In this document: one piece after another, positions 1 to 7,582 of the stretch
Numbering within the stretch: the first letter of the stretch is position 1
How the letters are laid out: each line of letters opens with the position of its first letter
Virus record (IMG/VR): IMGVR_UViG_3300025122_000192
Location: 1-21,609 of that record
DNA: 21,609 bases
From: a virus
Reading direction: 5' to 3' (one strand)
Position numbers and translations under genes: made by a program
The notes under the pieces: generated by a model
Told to the model about the DNA's origin: nothing
Database searches by the model: none
What the model saw: only the letters and a program-made list of their open reading frames with translations

Positions 1-182
1 GCCATCTGGCCGGGTATCTTGCGCGGCCCACCATCAAGATCGAAGAAGACATTCTCGGCGTCGATTAGGAAGGGGATGGAAATCAGCCCATTGGGATCGG
101 GCGCGGCATCGGTCACCGGCCCGAAGTCGGTTGCCCAGCCACCGCCGAAACTATGCCTGATATTGAGATCATCCGTCGGCAT
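1..182 (-). CDS. Partial phage structural gene, possibly tail nozzle/stopper (N-terminal 60 residues)
   Basis: The open frame begins with ATG at 182, three bases after the adaptor stop TAG, and runs off the left edge. A GAGGG sequence about 8 bases before the ATG is a good ribosome binding site. The visible protein starts MPTDDLNIRHSFGGGWATDF and later reads AENVFFDLDGGPRKIPG. An N-terminal line of the type 'A-N-V-x-F-D-x-x-G-x-x-R-K-R-P-G' is something I associate with beta-rich tail nozzle or stabilisation proteins of short-tailed phages, and a position just after the adaptor fits. That assignment is inference from context and a short motif. The frame and start are seen directly. Confidence 0.6.
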   Translation of the reverse strand, partial: MPTDDLNIRHSFGGGWATDFGPVTDAAPDPNGLISIPFLIDAENVFFDLDGGPRKIPGQM

Positions 183-185
183 ACG

Positions 186-1208
186 CTATTCCCTCATTTC
201 ATCGAAGGCGGTGCCTAGCACGAACCGGCGTCCAAGACGGCCACGGTAGGGCTTGCGCGCCTTGCTCATGTAACCGGCGACATTGGGCCGGATGCGCGGG
301 CGGTTGGCTCCGGTTTCATTATCACCGACGATGCGCGAAACCAGATCGACATACTCAGCCTTGGCCTCGGCGCTACGCTTGTCGTTCTTCTTATCCCGAT
401 ACCAGTGATAGAGCGCATGCAGCACTATCGCATGCCGGTATTGCAGCGGCACAATCGGCTCATCGTCGTCGCTCGACAAGTTGGCGGCGGCGGTGCCCGA
501 TGAAGACACCGCAAGGTTGCCGGTGACGTAGGAATAGGGAATCAGGTAGAAGTCATCAGGCGGCTTCCAGAAGCGCACGCGGCGTCGCGGCGTCGTGTTG
601 CCGGACGGCGGACGGTCGAAGATGGCCGCGATCTCAGGCTTGCCAGCGATCTTGTTGCGCGGCCAGCGACGGCGGAAGTCGTTGCGCGAGATAAGATCGA
701 TCTCGCGGTTGCTATCGAACTTCTGCAAGTCAACGGGCCGCAGGAAGTCGGACGCCAGATCATACTCATCCTCGAAATAGACATAGGACAGCCCAGCCGT
801 GGTCGCATTGATGTATGCATCGGCAAGGGTCAGGCTAGTATCACTGGCGATAGCCGTAACCTCATAGACATCAGGCTCGCCATTAATCACCATCTTACCG
901 CCGACACGCACATTGTTGACGCTGAAATCGTTGGCCGTGTTCCAGAGGGTGCTTGATCCGGTCAATGTCGTCGAGCCGATAGTGGCGGTCACCGTGCCGG
1001 TAGTGTAATCCTGCTGAGTGCGCAGAATGTCGTTACGTTCCGCCCAGTAGAACTTCTCGCCGAAGCCAACATGCATGTCGTGCAGCGCGATATTGATGTA
1101 GCGCTTGGCCTGATTGTTGGTCGCGGTAACACCCGTCGTCTGCCGCGCCCGATTAATCAGGTCGGTATAAAGATCAGAAAAATCCGTAAGCTGTGTGGTT
1201 GCGCCCAT
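186..1208 (-). CDS. Head-tail connector, SU10-type adaptor protein
   Basis: This 340-residue protein probably forms the ring that joins the portal to the tail. The N-terminus (MGATTQLTDFSDLYTDLINR) is helical and is followed by a conserved-looking stretch with NIALHDMHVGFGEKFYWAER (about residues 39-58). A beta-rich middle carries the TVTATIGSTTLTGSSTLW and GKMVINGEPDVYEVTAI pattern, and a helical region holds YRHAIVLHALYHWYRDKK (about 258-275). This layout is what I recall for the SU10-like adaptor family of podoviruses. The start ATG at 1208 has AGGAGG ten bases upstream, the clearest ribosome binding site in the tail region. A 155-base gap separates it from the gene before it, unlike most other junctions here. 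Confidence 0.75.
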   Translation of the reverse strand: MGATTQLTDFSDLYTDLINRARQTTGVTATNNQAKRYINIALHDMHVGFGEKFYWAERNDILRTQQDYTTGTVTATIGSTTLTGSSTLWNTANDFSVNNVRVGGKMVINGEPDVYEVTAIASDTSLTLADAYINATTAGLSYVYFEDEYDLASDFLRPVDLQKFDSNREIDLISRNDFRRRWPRNKIAGKPEIAAIFDRPPSGNTTPRRRVRFWKPPDDFYLIPYSYVTGNLAVSSSGTAAANLSSDDDEPIVPLQYRHAIVLHALYHWYRDKKNDKRSAEAKAEYVDLVSRIVGDNETGANRPRIRPNVAGYMSKARKPYRGRLGRRFVLGTAFDEMRE

Positions 1209-1313
1209 TACGCCAGAGCCTCCTGTATCGTTGCCCGAAAGGTAACCAGACCTGTTAAATCATCCTGCACCCGCAGCAAAAAACTATTACCGTAAATATT
1301 TCTCCAAACACCC

Positions 1314-1333
1314 GGCGCTTACCACAGAGCGCC
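1314..1333. other. Small hairpin in the gap before the adaptor gene
   Basis: GGCGCT at 1314-1319 pairs with AGCGCC at 1328-1333 around an 8-base loop. It lies in the only sizeable gap among the structural genes of this part (1209-1363). No run of T follows on either strand, so it does not look like an intrinsic terminator. It may be an mRNA processing or stability element. I see no clear promoter in the gap. Confidence 0.3.
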
Positions 1334-1363
1334 TTATCTACCAATAAACGCTACCTACTTGAG

Positions 1364-1624
1364 TCATAACAACACCTCCGGGTATTGCCAATCGGCGGGC
1401 CATTCGGAATGGATGGTCAGCCACGGCGCATTGCCGATTTGGAGATTGCCAGAGTGCGTTTCCGTCATACGGCTTGATCCGATTATCATCCGAGTCCCGG
1501 TGGCATCCACGGGGGGCTTATCTTGGATTTTTTCGATCTCTTCGTCGCCCGGCACGTTCTGTCCAAGATAGGCGTTCTTGATGGCGGTCAGCCGATTGGG
1601 GGGAAATTCGAGAAAGATGGTCAT
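1364..1624 (-). CDS. Small hypothetical phage protein, 86 aa
   Basis: I place the start at ATG 1624 (MTIFLEFPPNRLTAIKNAYL), one base after the TGA of the preceding gene, with GGA about eight bases upstream. A longer frame with an earlier ATG (1663) would overlap the preceding gene by 38 bases and is less likely. The protein contains a proline- and acid-rich middle and the line RMIIGSSRMTETHSGNLQIG, and ends in a tryptophan-rich tail (PWLTIHSEWPADWQYPEVLL). I do not recognise a family. Its place behind a LamG-type gene and ahead of the adaptor suggests a small virion or assembly protein. Confidence 0.65.
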   Translation of the reverse strand: MTIFLEFPPNRLTAIKNAYLGQNVPGDEEIEKIQDKPPVDATGTRMIIGSSRMTETHSGNLQIGNAPWLTIHSEWPADWQYPEVLL

Positions 1625-1625
1625 A

Positions 1626-2333
1626 TCAATTTCCAAAATCGTAGACGCCATCCATAGCATCATAAATTGCTGAAGCGTTTGTAGTCGTTAAAGCAGAAGT
1701 CCAAGCAGCCAATGCACCTATGCGTGATCCATTGTCTAAAAGTCCACCGCTCATACCACCATGTGCACCAATTGTTAATGGATCGTCCGCAGCACTCGCG
1801 TCAGGGGAGGTATAGGTACTATCAAATGCCGTGTCATTGGTTCCATTAACGTGCCAAAAACCCCCACCTGCACCAGTTGCTTCAGTAAGAGAGATTAAGA
1901 TAAAGTTCCAAGCACCCTCCACACACGCTGTAGTAGATGTCGCAGCAAATGGCTGACCCCCAGCAGATCGCACGGAGAATTCTGCCGTGTCTGCGCTAAC
2001 ATGGGCGGGCAACAGCCGACAGCCGATCATTCCTGCAACGCCATCGGCAGTATAGAATACATATCCATTACCATGTGTAACGGGTAGCCAATGAACACAC
2101 ATAATGGTCAGCACGGCGTTGTCTTTGTGAAATGTATTCTGCCATGCGTCGGAAGCACCGCATCGGATAAAGTCGCCGCCATCAAAACTGAAATAGCTGT
2201 CTGCTGAAAATTCTCCATCATCGTTAAATGTTGGATCATCGGTGCTTGAGCCACTATTTGCGCCGCGTGTGAGATCGGTGGTGTTACCAGCAAGGTCTTT
2301 GATTAGACTTGTAGTAACTTCTGTGGTTGCCAC
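1626..2333 (-). CDS. LamG/concanavalin A-like jelly-roll protein, probable virion surface protein
   Basis: The 235-residue protein starts with GTG at 2333, eight bases after a clear AGGAG. It shows the LamG order: SADSYFSFDGGDFIRCG (about 43-59), a strand with NAVLTIMCVHWLPV, a central SVRSAGGQPFAATS turn, WNFILISLTEATGAGGGFWH and VNGTNDTAFD (about 142-170), and the closing IGALAAWTSALTTTNASAIY (about 206-225). In LamG/ConA-like proteins this fold binds carbohydrate or acts as a trimerising surface domain; I see no catalytic signature. Its base composition is lower in G+C than the neighbours (27 of 60 in 1681-1740 against 40 of 60 in 601-660), which suggests a separately acquired module. Substrate unknown. 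Confidence 0.7.
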   Translation of the reverse strand: MATTEVTTSLIKDLAGNTTDLTRGANSGSSTDDPTFNDDGEFSADSYFSFDGGDFIRCGASDAWQNTFHKDNAVLTIMCVHWLPVTHGNGYVFYTADGVAGMIGCRLLPAHVSADTAEFSVRSAGGQPFAATSTTACVEGAWNFILISLTEATGAGGGFWHVNGTNDTAFDSTYTSPDASAADDPLTIGAHGGMSGGLLDNGSRIGALAAWTSALTTTNASAIYDAMDGVYDFGN

Positions 2334-2364
2334 GATCCTATCTCCTTTAGTAGTGAGTCACTGA

Positions 2365-3012
2365 TTAAGCCGGACCCCATGATGCCACGGCCATAGGCGA
2401 GGTTGCGGCGGTATCACTAAGCGTAGCGGAAATCGTCAGCCCCGTCTGCACCGCAGCGAAGGCGTCACTGGCAGAACTATTGTGCAGGTTATCGTCTGCA
2501 TTATCGTCGTCTTCCGTAATCCCCGCCCAAATCGTTGTGCGGTTACTGCTGTTGCAGACACCCCCGATGATTATTCCGCCGGCGGGGCAGTCAATCGTGT
2601 CTGACATGGGGGAGGGAGACACAGCTCCCGCTGTATCATGAGTCGCGCCAATACCGTAAGCCGCAAAAGTGGTTACACTATTATACAATTGCGCCCCACT
2701 CCACGTAGTTACTATATCAGCCGTGGTACCGGTGGTTAAAGCATATAACCATATCTCTGTCGTGCGAAGACTATTTTCTTGTCTCTTTACTAAAGCGGCA
2801 GCATTGCCCCCAATCGTCAGACCGGAGATCGTCCGTGTACCGGCACCTCCGCTGGCGACGACGATAACACTCCTGTCAGCCGCCGCTGTCCCAATAGCCA
2901 CCGCTGATTCGGTAAACACGGTCTGCGAGGCATTAGTAAAAGAGTGCCCTTCACGAGAAACAGTAGCAGGCGCTACGGTGCCGTACCGGAATGGGTTTAT
3001 GATGTTGCCCAT
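2365..3012 (-). CDS. Hypothetical beta-rich virion protein, 215 aa
   Basis: The frame starts with ATG at 3012, whose A is the last base of the preceding TAA stop (TAATG), so translation is probably coupled. The protein opens MGNIINPFRYGTVAPATVSR. It then consists mostly of Ser/Thr/Gly/Ala-rich beta strands such as DRSVIVVASGGAGTRTISGL and ADIVTTWSGAQLYNSVTTFA, ending SPMAVASWGPA. There is no signal peptide, membrane segment or recognisable catalytic motif. The composition and the place between a fibre-like and a LamG-like gene suggest a capsid- or tail-surface appendage. I do not know the family. Confidence 0.65.
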   Translation of the reverse strand: MGNIINPFRYGTVAPATVSREGHSFTNASQTVFTESAVAIGTAAADRSVIVVASGGAGTRTISGLTIGGNAAALVKRQENSLRTTEIWLYALTTGTTADIVTTWSGAQLYNSVTTFAAYGIGATHDTAGAVSPSPMSDTIDCPAGGIIIGGVCNSSNRTTIWAGITEDDDNADDNLHNSSASDAFAAVQTGLTISATLSDTAATSPMAVASWGPA

Positions 3013-3767
3013 TAGGTCTGATATCCGATCAAGTAAACCTTAAGGCCAGCGCCAGCAACGGATGAGCCGATCTGATCGATGTCGATGGTGATCTCGGCAT
3101 CGTCGGCTAGGGCAGCATCGCCTATCACCGGGGCTGCTACTGCCGTCGTTGAGGTTTTCTCGGTCGCGTCAATGGTGATTTTGGTTGACAGAACGGTGGT
3201 GCCGGATTCGTGAATATCGACTGTCAGCGTTGCGCCGGTTGGCGCTGTGGTTACGCTGGCCCTAACATCGGTCAGCGTAAACGCATAGGGCATCCTGAAT
3301 GTCGTTTTTGCCGCGCCGGTTTCCAGCGCCGTAGTTTCGTCCGAAGCCGCGATGATAATGGATTCAGTTTTAGCACCGATGCTCAAATCGGCCAGATCGA
3401 CGTTGGATAGACTATTGCCGGTGCCATTTGCATCGAAGGTCTTGTTGGTTAAAGTGGAGGTCGAAGACGTAGTGACAACATTGACACCCTCGATTGCGAG
3501 CACTCCCGCGCTGACGCGGGTAAGAGTGGTGTCCGATGCGTGACCAAGTTCGATGCCTGTGAATTGAGGGCTATCGCCCGCGCCAACGCCAAGCGATGTA
3601 CGGGCGGTGGTCGTAGCCTCGTAAGCAAATGTTCCGGCTCCGGTTGCAACAATGAACTGCCCGTCGGATGCCGCCGCGCCAAGCGTGTTTAGATCATCGA
3701 GAATATCGCCCCACGCCTGAACATCGGTGCCAATAATATTTTTTGCAGGGACGTATCCTTTACTCAT
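3012..3767 (-). CDS. Tail-fibre/appendage-like protein, 251 aa
   Basis: The start ATG at 3767 overlaps the TGA of the preceding gene by four bases (ATGA). The N-terminal half carries the repetitive line common in phage fibre and appendage proteins: SPQFTGIELGHASDTTLTRV (about 66-85), GVLAIEGVNVVT, STSTLTNKTFDANGTG and NVDLADLSIG. The C-terminal domain from about residue 157 (TFRMPYAFTLTDVRASVTTA, then LTVDIHESGTTVLSTKITID and DAEITIDIDQIGSSVAGAGL) reads as a compact beta sandwich found on many phage surface proteins. A role in surface decoration or host binding follows from family resemblance, not from a catalytic motif. Confidence 0.65.
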   Translation of the reverse strand: MSKGYVPAKNIIGTDVQAWGDILDDLNTLGAAASDGQFIVATGAGTFAYEATTTARTSLGVGAGDSPQFTGIELGHASDTTLTRVSAGVLAIEGVNVVTTSSTSTLTNKTFDANGTGNSLSNVDLADLSIGAKTESIIIAASDETTALETGAAKTTFRMPYAFTLTDVRASVTTAPTGATLTVDIHESGTTVLSTKITIDATEKTSTTAVAAPVIGDAALADDAEITIDIDQIGSSVAGAGLKVYLIGYQT

Positions 3768-4792
3768 CGCGGGCCGCCTTTCAGGCCGTAATCGTGTATC
3801 TCACGGTCAGTCCAATGCTGCGGCCTTTTATTTTCGAAGATCAAATGAGCGCGCGGGCTGGTTCCGGCAAGCTCGCAGTAGCAACCACGATAAAAAGTCA
3901 ATGGGCCTTCGACCGAAGAGAACGCCGACATATCAAGCTCGGTGACGAAGCCCTGATCATCGTTGACCAAGGCAATATCGGTGTCATAGAGCTTCAAGAC
4001 ATTATCAGCGCCCGTCGAAAGCAAAGCCGCGATATCGATCTGACCCGGCCCGACAAAGGCATGGCCTGATTTGGTCATCACCTTCTGAAACGGGTAGCGA
4101 TCACGCACATGGAACAACTGTGCATCGTCCATCACGAAATCGTCGATCAGGATCACGCCGGTCGTTGTCGCCAGATGATCCTGTATGCCCAGCACGCCAT
4201 GTGTTACCGCAATATTGGTGATCGACGATCCCGACGCCACCGCCGTCGTGTTGCCGTTCAAGCCATCCTTGGTGACATAGAGATCGACCGTACCGCTGGC
4301 ATCAGTTTCGATATTGACCTTAGCCTCAACCGTGTACCAGACATTGCGCTCAATCGCGGCGGCATCCCAGTTGCCGGGCACCGCACCGGATGCCGCGCCA
4401 CCGATACCAATATTAATCACGTCGGTAGCGGCCACATACCGGAAGCCCACCGAAGCGGTCACCGCATTGCCGGAACCTTGCAGTTCGAACAGAGCAACGG
4501 TGTCGTCGGCGGTCGCATCGAAGGTCGGTGAGAACCACACGTTGAAGCGGAACCAGCGGGTCACCGTGTCGGCAATATCAATGTCGCCCTCAGACACGAC
4601 CGCATCGGCAGTGCCACCGCTCAAAACCGCACGCATACAATAAGCGCCGCTGTGCGGCGCGGCACGCCAAGGATAGCGGCCCAGTTCGGTGTAATGCGGG
4701 AAGTCTAGCTGCGACGCGGCATCCGTTTCGGAATCCCACTCACCGTTGGTGCCCGCTTCGAAGTTGGATTCAAAAATCCAGGGAAAGGCCAT
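3764..4792 (-). CDS. ConA-like jelly-roll protein with extra C-terminal domain, 342 aa
   Basis: ATG at 4792 follows directly on the preceding TAA stop, with AAGGA about eight bases upstream. Residues 1 to about 225 have the polysaccharide-lyase/concanavalin layout: FESNFEAGTNGEWDSE, HSGAYCMRAVLSGGTADAVV, RWFRFNVWFSPTFD, WYTVEAKVNIETDASGTVDL and ILIDDFVMDD. The remaining 115 residues form a second domain (SGHAFVGPGQIDIAALLSTG, DNVLKLYDTDIALVNDDQGF, LTFYRGCYCELAGTSPRAHL) with no assignment. Proteins of this type may bind or cut polysaccharide, but I cannot identify active-site residues here. It is probably a virion appendage; the two-domain build argues for an anchoring domain plus a binding domain. 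Confidence 0.7.
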   Translation of the reverse strand: MAFPWIFESNFEAGTNGEWDSETDAASQLDFPHYTELGRYPWRAAPHSGAYCMRAVLSGGTADAVVSEGDIDIADTVTRWFRFNVWFSPTFDATADDTVALFELQGSGNAVTASVGFRYVAATDVINIGIGGAASGAVPGNWDAAAIERNVWYTVEAKVNIETDASGTVDLYVTKDGLNGNTTAVASGSSITNIAVTHGVLGIQDHLATTTGVILIDDFVMDDAQLFHVRDRYPFQKVMTKSGHAFVGPGQIDIAALLSTGADNVLKLYDTDIALVNDDQGFVTELDMSAFSSVEGPLTFYRGCYCELAGTSPRAHLIFENKRPQHWTDREIHDYGLKGGPR

Positions 4793-5761
4793 TTACTCAT
4801 TCCTTTTCTCATTGATCAATGATTCGATGGCGACGCGCTTTTTGCCGTGTGATTTGATACCCAGGGATGCCGCTACGGAAAGAATACTCATCTGCCCCTC
4901 GGGAGCACCCCAGGGAAGCGTCGATAAATCGGCGGGGATGCCCACGCCAACGGTGGCGATAACATCATCCCCCGCTTCCTCAGCGGGCTGACTAGCCAGC
5001 CCCAAACCTTCAGGCTCGGCACTTTCTTCATCGACGGCATCCGCTGCATCGACGACGGCAAGTTCTTCTTCCGTCGCCGGGCCACCCGTCGCCTGCAAGG
5101 CGCGCGCAAATTCAAGCACCCGCGCCCGATCTTCGTTCGACATCAGTGCCATCTTGACGAAGAGATTGGTATCAAAACTCTTGATGATCTCAGCATCCTC
5201 ATCGGTCATCACGGCCACAGAGCCGTCGATGCGGTCGGGCAGATGGAAGCTCGCGCCGGATATCTGCTCGTTGTCCATGTTAAGCTGCTGCGCGCCGCCC
5301 GTAGGGCGATAGCGCTCAAGGTTGGCAACGTCGCGCGGGCCGATGTCACTCGGCAGGGCTTCGGATTTAAATAGACGCAGACGAATGTTCTTCCATTCAA
5401 GAATTTTGTCCTTGTGACGCCCTTCCCAGGCGATCAACTTATCGACCACGCCGGTCGGGTTGCGCCGCATTTCTTCCTGCGTCGGCATACCGACAACGAA
5501 CTCTTCGCGCAGTTTCTGCTCACGCTTGACCGCCGCGTCCAGTTCCTTGCCCACGTATTTTTGAGGCGATTGGGTGTCAAGCTGACGCGCCAAGCTGCGA
5601 AGCTGGCGCACGACGTCACCGCGATTCTGTATCTGGCCCGAAATATGTGCAGGCCCGCTGATCGACGCTTCCAGACGATTCTTTTCGTCCGTCATGTCCT
5701 CAACCTGATTGGGCCGCAGCAGCGGCGTCGTTGTCTCTTTAAAAGGCTCTGTTGCTGGCAT
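4793..5761 (-). CDS. Hypothetical phage protein with C-terminal SAP/HeH-like motif, 322 aa
   Basis: I chose ATG 5761, seven bases after AGGA. A GTG two codons earlier (5767) is an alternative. Residues about 45-130 are charged and helical (GDVVRQLRSLARQLDTQ, ELDAAVKREQKLREEF, LIAWEGRHKDKILEWKNIRL). The middle includes a stretch with FHLPDRIDGSVAVMTDEDAE, and an acidic, alanine-rich linker covers about 225-270. The last 30 residues (ILSVAASLGIKSHGKKRVAI and on) look like a SAP/HeH-type helix-extension-helix: a 'leucine-x-x-x-A-x-x-L-G-I-K' line, then basic residues and a helix. Such modules bind nucleic acid or cap proteins. The overall function is unknown; no enzyme motif is visible. Lying between beta-rich structural genes, it may be a head-associated protein. 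Confidence 0.6.
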   Translation of the reverse strand: MPATEPFKETTTPLLRPNQVEDMTDEKNRLEASISGPAHISGQIQNRGDVVRQLRSLARQLDTQSPQKYVGKELDAAVKREQKLREEFVVGMPTQEEMRRNPTGVVDKLIAWEGRHKDKILEWKNIRLRLFKSEALPSDIGPRDVANLERYRPTGGAQQLNMDNEQISGASFHLPDRIDGSVAVMTDEDAEIIKSFDTNLFVKMALMSNEDRARVLEFARALQATGGPATEEELAVVDAADAVDEESAEPEGLGLASQPAEEAGDDVIATVGVGIPADLSTLPWGAPEGQMSILSVAASLGIKSHGKKRVAIESLINEKRNE

Positions 5762-5776
5762 TGTCACTTCCTTTCC

Positions 5777-6070
5777 TTATGTGACGGAGTAGGTGATGGA
5801 GTTAGGTTTTTTATCATGAAGGCACCACGGAAACGCCATAATGGACCTCTGACGACGCCCCGTAATCATGTGGATTATGCTCATTGCCAGATGCCAACTG
5901 CGTGATTTGATAATCGATTTTTCAACCTTGCAGACAACTGATGGACCCGAAACCGGCGTGAAGGTGAATGTATCCCCCTCACGAAGTTCCCGCCCCATCG
6001 GCGGAATCTGGAACAGCACGTCAGAAGGATCGCCCTCTGTGTGAACGTAAGCATTGATCCTTTCCGACAT
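5777..6070 (-). CDS. Small beta-rich hypothetical protein, 97 aa
   Basis: The protein starts MSERINAYVHTEGDPSDVLF at ATG 6070, four bases after the TAA of the beta-helix gene. A much longer frame through 6556 exists but overlaps that gene and has the composition of a shadow, so I reject the extension. No clear ribosome binding site precedes the ATG, which suggests coupling to the upstream stop. The N-terminal half reads as a small barrel (PPMGRELREGDTFTFTPVSG, then VVCKVEKSIIKSRSW), somewhat like phage head-closure or OB/SH3-type proteins. The C-terminal third is basic. The function is not recognised. Confidence 0.55.
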   Translation of the reverse strand: MSERINAYVHTEGDPSDVLFQIPPMGRELREGDTFTFTPVSGPSVVCKVEKSIIKSRSWHLAMSIIHMITGRRQRSIMAFPWCLHDKKPNSITYSVT

Positions 6071-6074
6071 CGGC

Positions 6075-7088
6075 TTATGTCGTGAACGCGCCCATTGTAC
6101 CACCAGCGGGCTGCGCCACATCGGGAACAGGCATGTTGATAAAGACGTTTGTTGAAGCCGTGGTTTCCCACTCGGTCGCACCGACGCTGGAGCAATAATC
6201 CAAGATGATCGTCCCGCCAGCACTGGCATGGACCGAAGCAACGAGATTGACAGTAGTGGCCGTCGAATTAACGCCATTATGGAACATGCAGTTGCTGAAC
6301 CAAGCCCAGCGGTCGATTGCCCCCGATGTGTTGGCATCGATGAAGATCGGCGTCGCCGCGTCAGCCTGCATCGGGAAGAAGCAGTTGCGAAAAAGGTTTC
6401 TTGTCGCCGCACTGGCGAACCGCACATTGGCATTGGCCGCGCTCCGCGCAATGGTATCAAGACCAATATAGCAGCCATCAAAGGTGTTTTCCTCACCACC
6501 ACTGATGGATAGTACTTCACTCCCAGCCCGATCAGCCGCCGATGACGAGGTGGCATTACCCATGTTCATCATCGCCACATTGCTGAAGTAGTTGCGGTTA
6601 CCGGTAACGCTGACGCAGGTGCTGTCGGCGGCCTCGTTGATTCCTTCGAAAAAGGAAATATTCGAGAAGATGTTGCCGTGACCGGAAACCAAAAGCTGCG
6701 GTGTGACAATAGTGCTTTGACCGCTGCTCGGTGAAATCCTGGCGCGCTGAGAAAGCATCGTCGGCGCACACAGGCCGATCAAATGAGTATTGTCCTTCGC
6801 CCATGTAAGAGTGCTGTCTTCCCGCGATGTGCCGGACGTGTTACCGTCGTTCATCAGGTAGATCACATCGCCGCGCGTATCGATAGTCTTGGCATAGGCA
6901 GCCGAAACCGTGTCCAGGGCATCAAACGGGCTTTCACCTGTATTGCCGTCATTGCCGTTCGCCGGGTCAACAAAAAGATTGAGCGCTTCGCCTGCGGCGG
7001 CAGTCTTGCCGCCGATAATCGGAACGTGATTGCCGATCAGCGGAACGCCGAAGCTGGAAACCCCAAAGGGGAATGCTGATAGAGTCAT
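6075..7088 (-). CDS. Pectin-lyase-like right-handed beta-helix protein, probable virion appendage
   Basis: The 337-residue protein starts at ATG 7088 with GGAGA a short distance upstream. The N-terminal segment LNLFVDPANGNDGNTGESPF (about 37-56), followed by DALDTVSAAYAKT, is the usual entry strand and cap of pectin-lyase-fold phage proteins ('F-V-D-x-x-N-G-N-D-x-x-x-G-x-S-P'). The body has repeated short strands of the parallel-helix type: NIFSNISFFEGI, NRNYFSNVAMMNMG, ENTFDGCYIGLDT, TRNLFRNCFFPM and WFSNCMFHNGV, with Asn/Phe/Cys ladders. In tailspikes this fold cuts or binds polysaccharide. I see no catalytic pair that I can assign, so surface binding or capsid decoration is equally possible. 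It lies three small genes after the capsid gene. Confidence 0.72.
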   Translation of the reverse strand: MTLSAFPFGVSSFGVPLIGNHVPIIGGKTAAAGEALNLFVDPANGNDGNTGESPFDALDTVSAAYAKTIDTRGDVIYLMNDGNTSGTSREDSTLTWAKDNTHLIGLCAPTMLSQRARISPSSGQSTIVTPQLLVSGHGNIFSNISFFEGINEAADSTCVSVTGNRNYFSNVAMMNMGNATSSSAADRAGSEVLSISGGEENTFDGCYIGLDTIARSAANANVRFASAATRNLFRNCFFPMQADAATPIFIDANTSGAIDRWAWFSNCMFHNGVNSTATTVNLVASVHASAGGTIILDYCSSVGATEWETTASTNVFINMPVPDVAQPAGGTMGAFTT

Positions 7089-7162
7089 CTAATTTCTCCG
7101 TATCAGGGACGGCCCAGTACAAGACCTAAGCCGCCTCGGGGAATCTAACCCCAACTTACCCG

Positions 7163-7354
7163 TTAAAGCCCGGTGGATTTCGGACTTACCTGCGCTTTCT
7201 TGACGCCACCCGAACGATCCTTCGGCTGCGTCTTGCCGGGAAGATCAGCGCTGGGAAATGCAGGCTTTTCCTTCGCACCCGGCTTACTACCGGAGCCGGA
7301 CATCTTGGGCGACGATGCACCGCCCTGGATGTCGGTATGAAATTTGTTGCTCAT
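7163..7354 (-). CDS. Small basic hypothetical protein, 63 aa
   Basis: ATG at 7354 overlaps the preceding TGA in an ATGA junction, which decides this start over upstream in-frame codons. The protein (MSNKFHTDIQGGASSPKMSG and on) is rich in Lys, Pro, Ser and Gly, with almost no hydrophobic residues and no predictable fold, ending KKAQVSPKSTGL. It is the last of three consecutive tiny basic proteins between the major capsid and beta-helix genes. Likely roles are DNA or RNA binding inside the head or an unstructured assembly aid; this is inference from composition and place. Confidence 0.6.
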   Translation of the reverse strand: MSNKFHTDIQGGASSPKMSGSGSKPGAKEKPAFPSADLPGKTQPKDRSGGVKKAQVSPKSTGL

Positions 7355-7575
7355 AGGCCCGGCCCGCCCCTGGCCTCGTCGCGCTCGCACGCTTCGCGAG
7401 CTTCAATCTCGCCCTGGCTCAAACCTGCGCGCCAGTCCTTCTTGGGCTTGGCAGCAGCCTTCGGCTTAGAAGCAGCTTTGGGGTTTGCAGCCGCCTTCGG
7501 CTTAGAAGCAGCTTTGGGGTTTGCAGCCGCCTTCGGCTTTGCAGGCGCTTTCGCTTTCGATGCCTTTTTTGCCAT
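7351..7575 (-). CDS. Lys/Ala/Pro-rich histone H1-like repeat protein, 74 aa
   Basis: ATG at 7575 (MAKKASKAKAPAKPK) starts seven bases after the preceding stop. The ATG at 7596 would overlap that gene and is less likely. About residues 9-45 consist of tandem K-P-K-A-A-A-N / P-K-A-A-S units, encoded by two perfect 36-base repeats plus a partial third. The tail (KKDWRAGLSQGEIEAREACE and on) is mixed charge. The composition is that of histone H1 C-terminal tails and bacterial HU-like or AlgP-like tails, which bind and condense DNA. Together with two other basic proteins beside the capsid gene, it may neutralise packaged DNA or bind nucleic acid in the host. The function is inferred. Confidence 0.65.
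   Translation of the reverse strand: MAKKASKAKAPAKPKAAANPKAASKPKAAANPKAASKPKAAAKPKKDWRAGLSQGEIEAREACERDEARGGPGL
7459..7536. repeat. 36-bp perfect tandem repeat in the basic protein gene
   Basis: Bases 7459-7494 and 7495-7530 are identical, and the unit begins again at 7531 before diverging at about 7540. Each unit encodes twelve residues of the K-P-K-A-A-A/N/S pattern on the minus strand. The perfect identity, including third codon positions, suggests recent expansion by slippage or unequal recombination. Confidence 0.9.
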
Positions 7576-7582
7576 GACACAC

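Noticed and set aside
1314-1333. Terminator before the adaptor gene
   Set aside because: The six-pair stem has no T tract on either strand, so it is listed only as a hairpin.
6071-6556. Upstream extension of the 97-residue ORF to 259 residues
   Set aside because: The added part overlaps the beta-helix gene and has an Arg/Ser-rich composition typical of a shadow frame.
7459-7536. Possible CRISPR-like array
   Set aside because: The 36-bp units are directly adjacent with no spacers and are in frame within a coding region.
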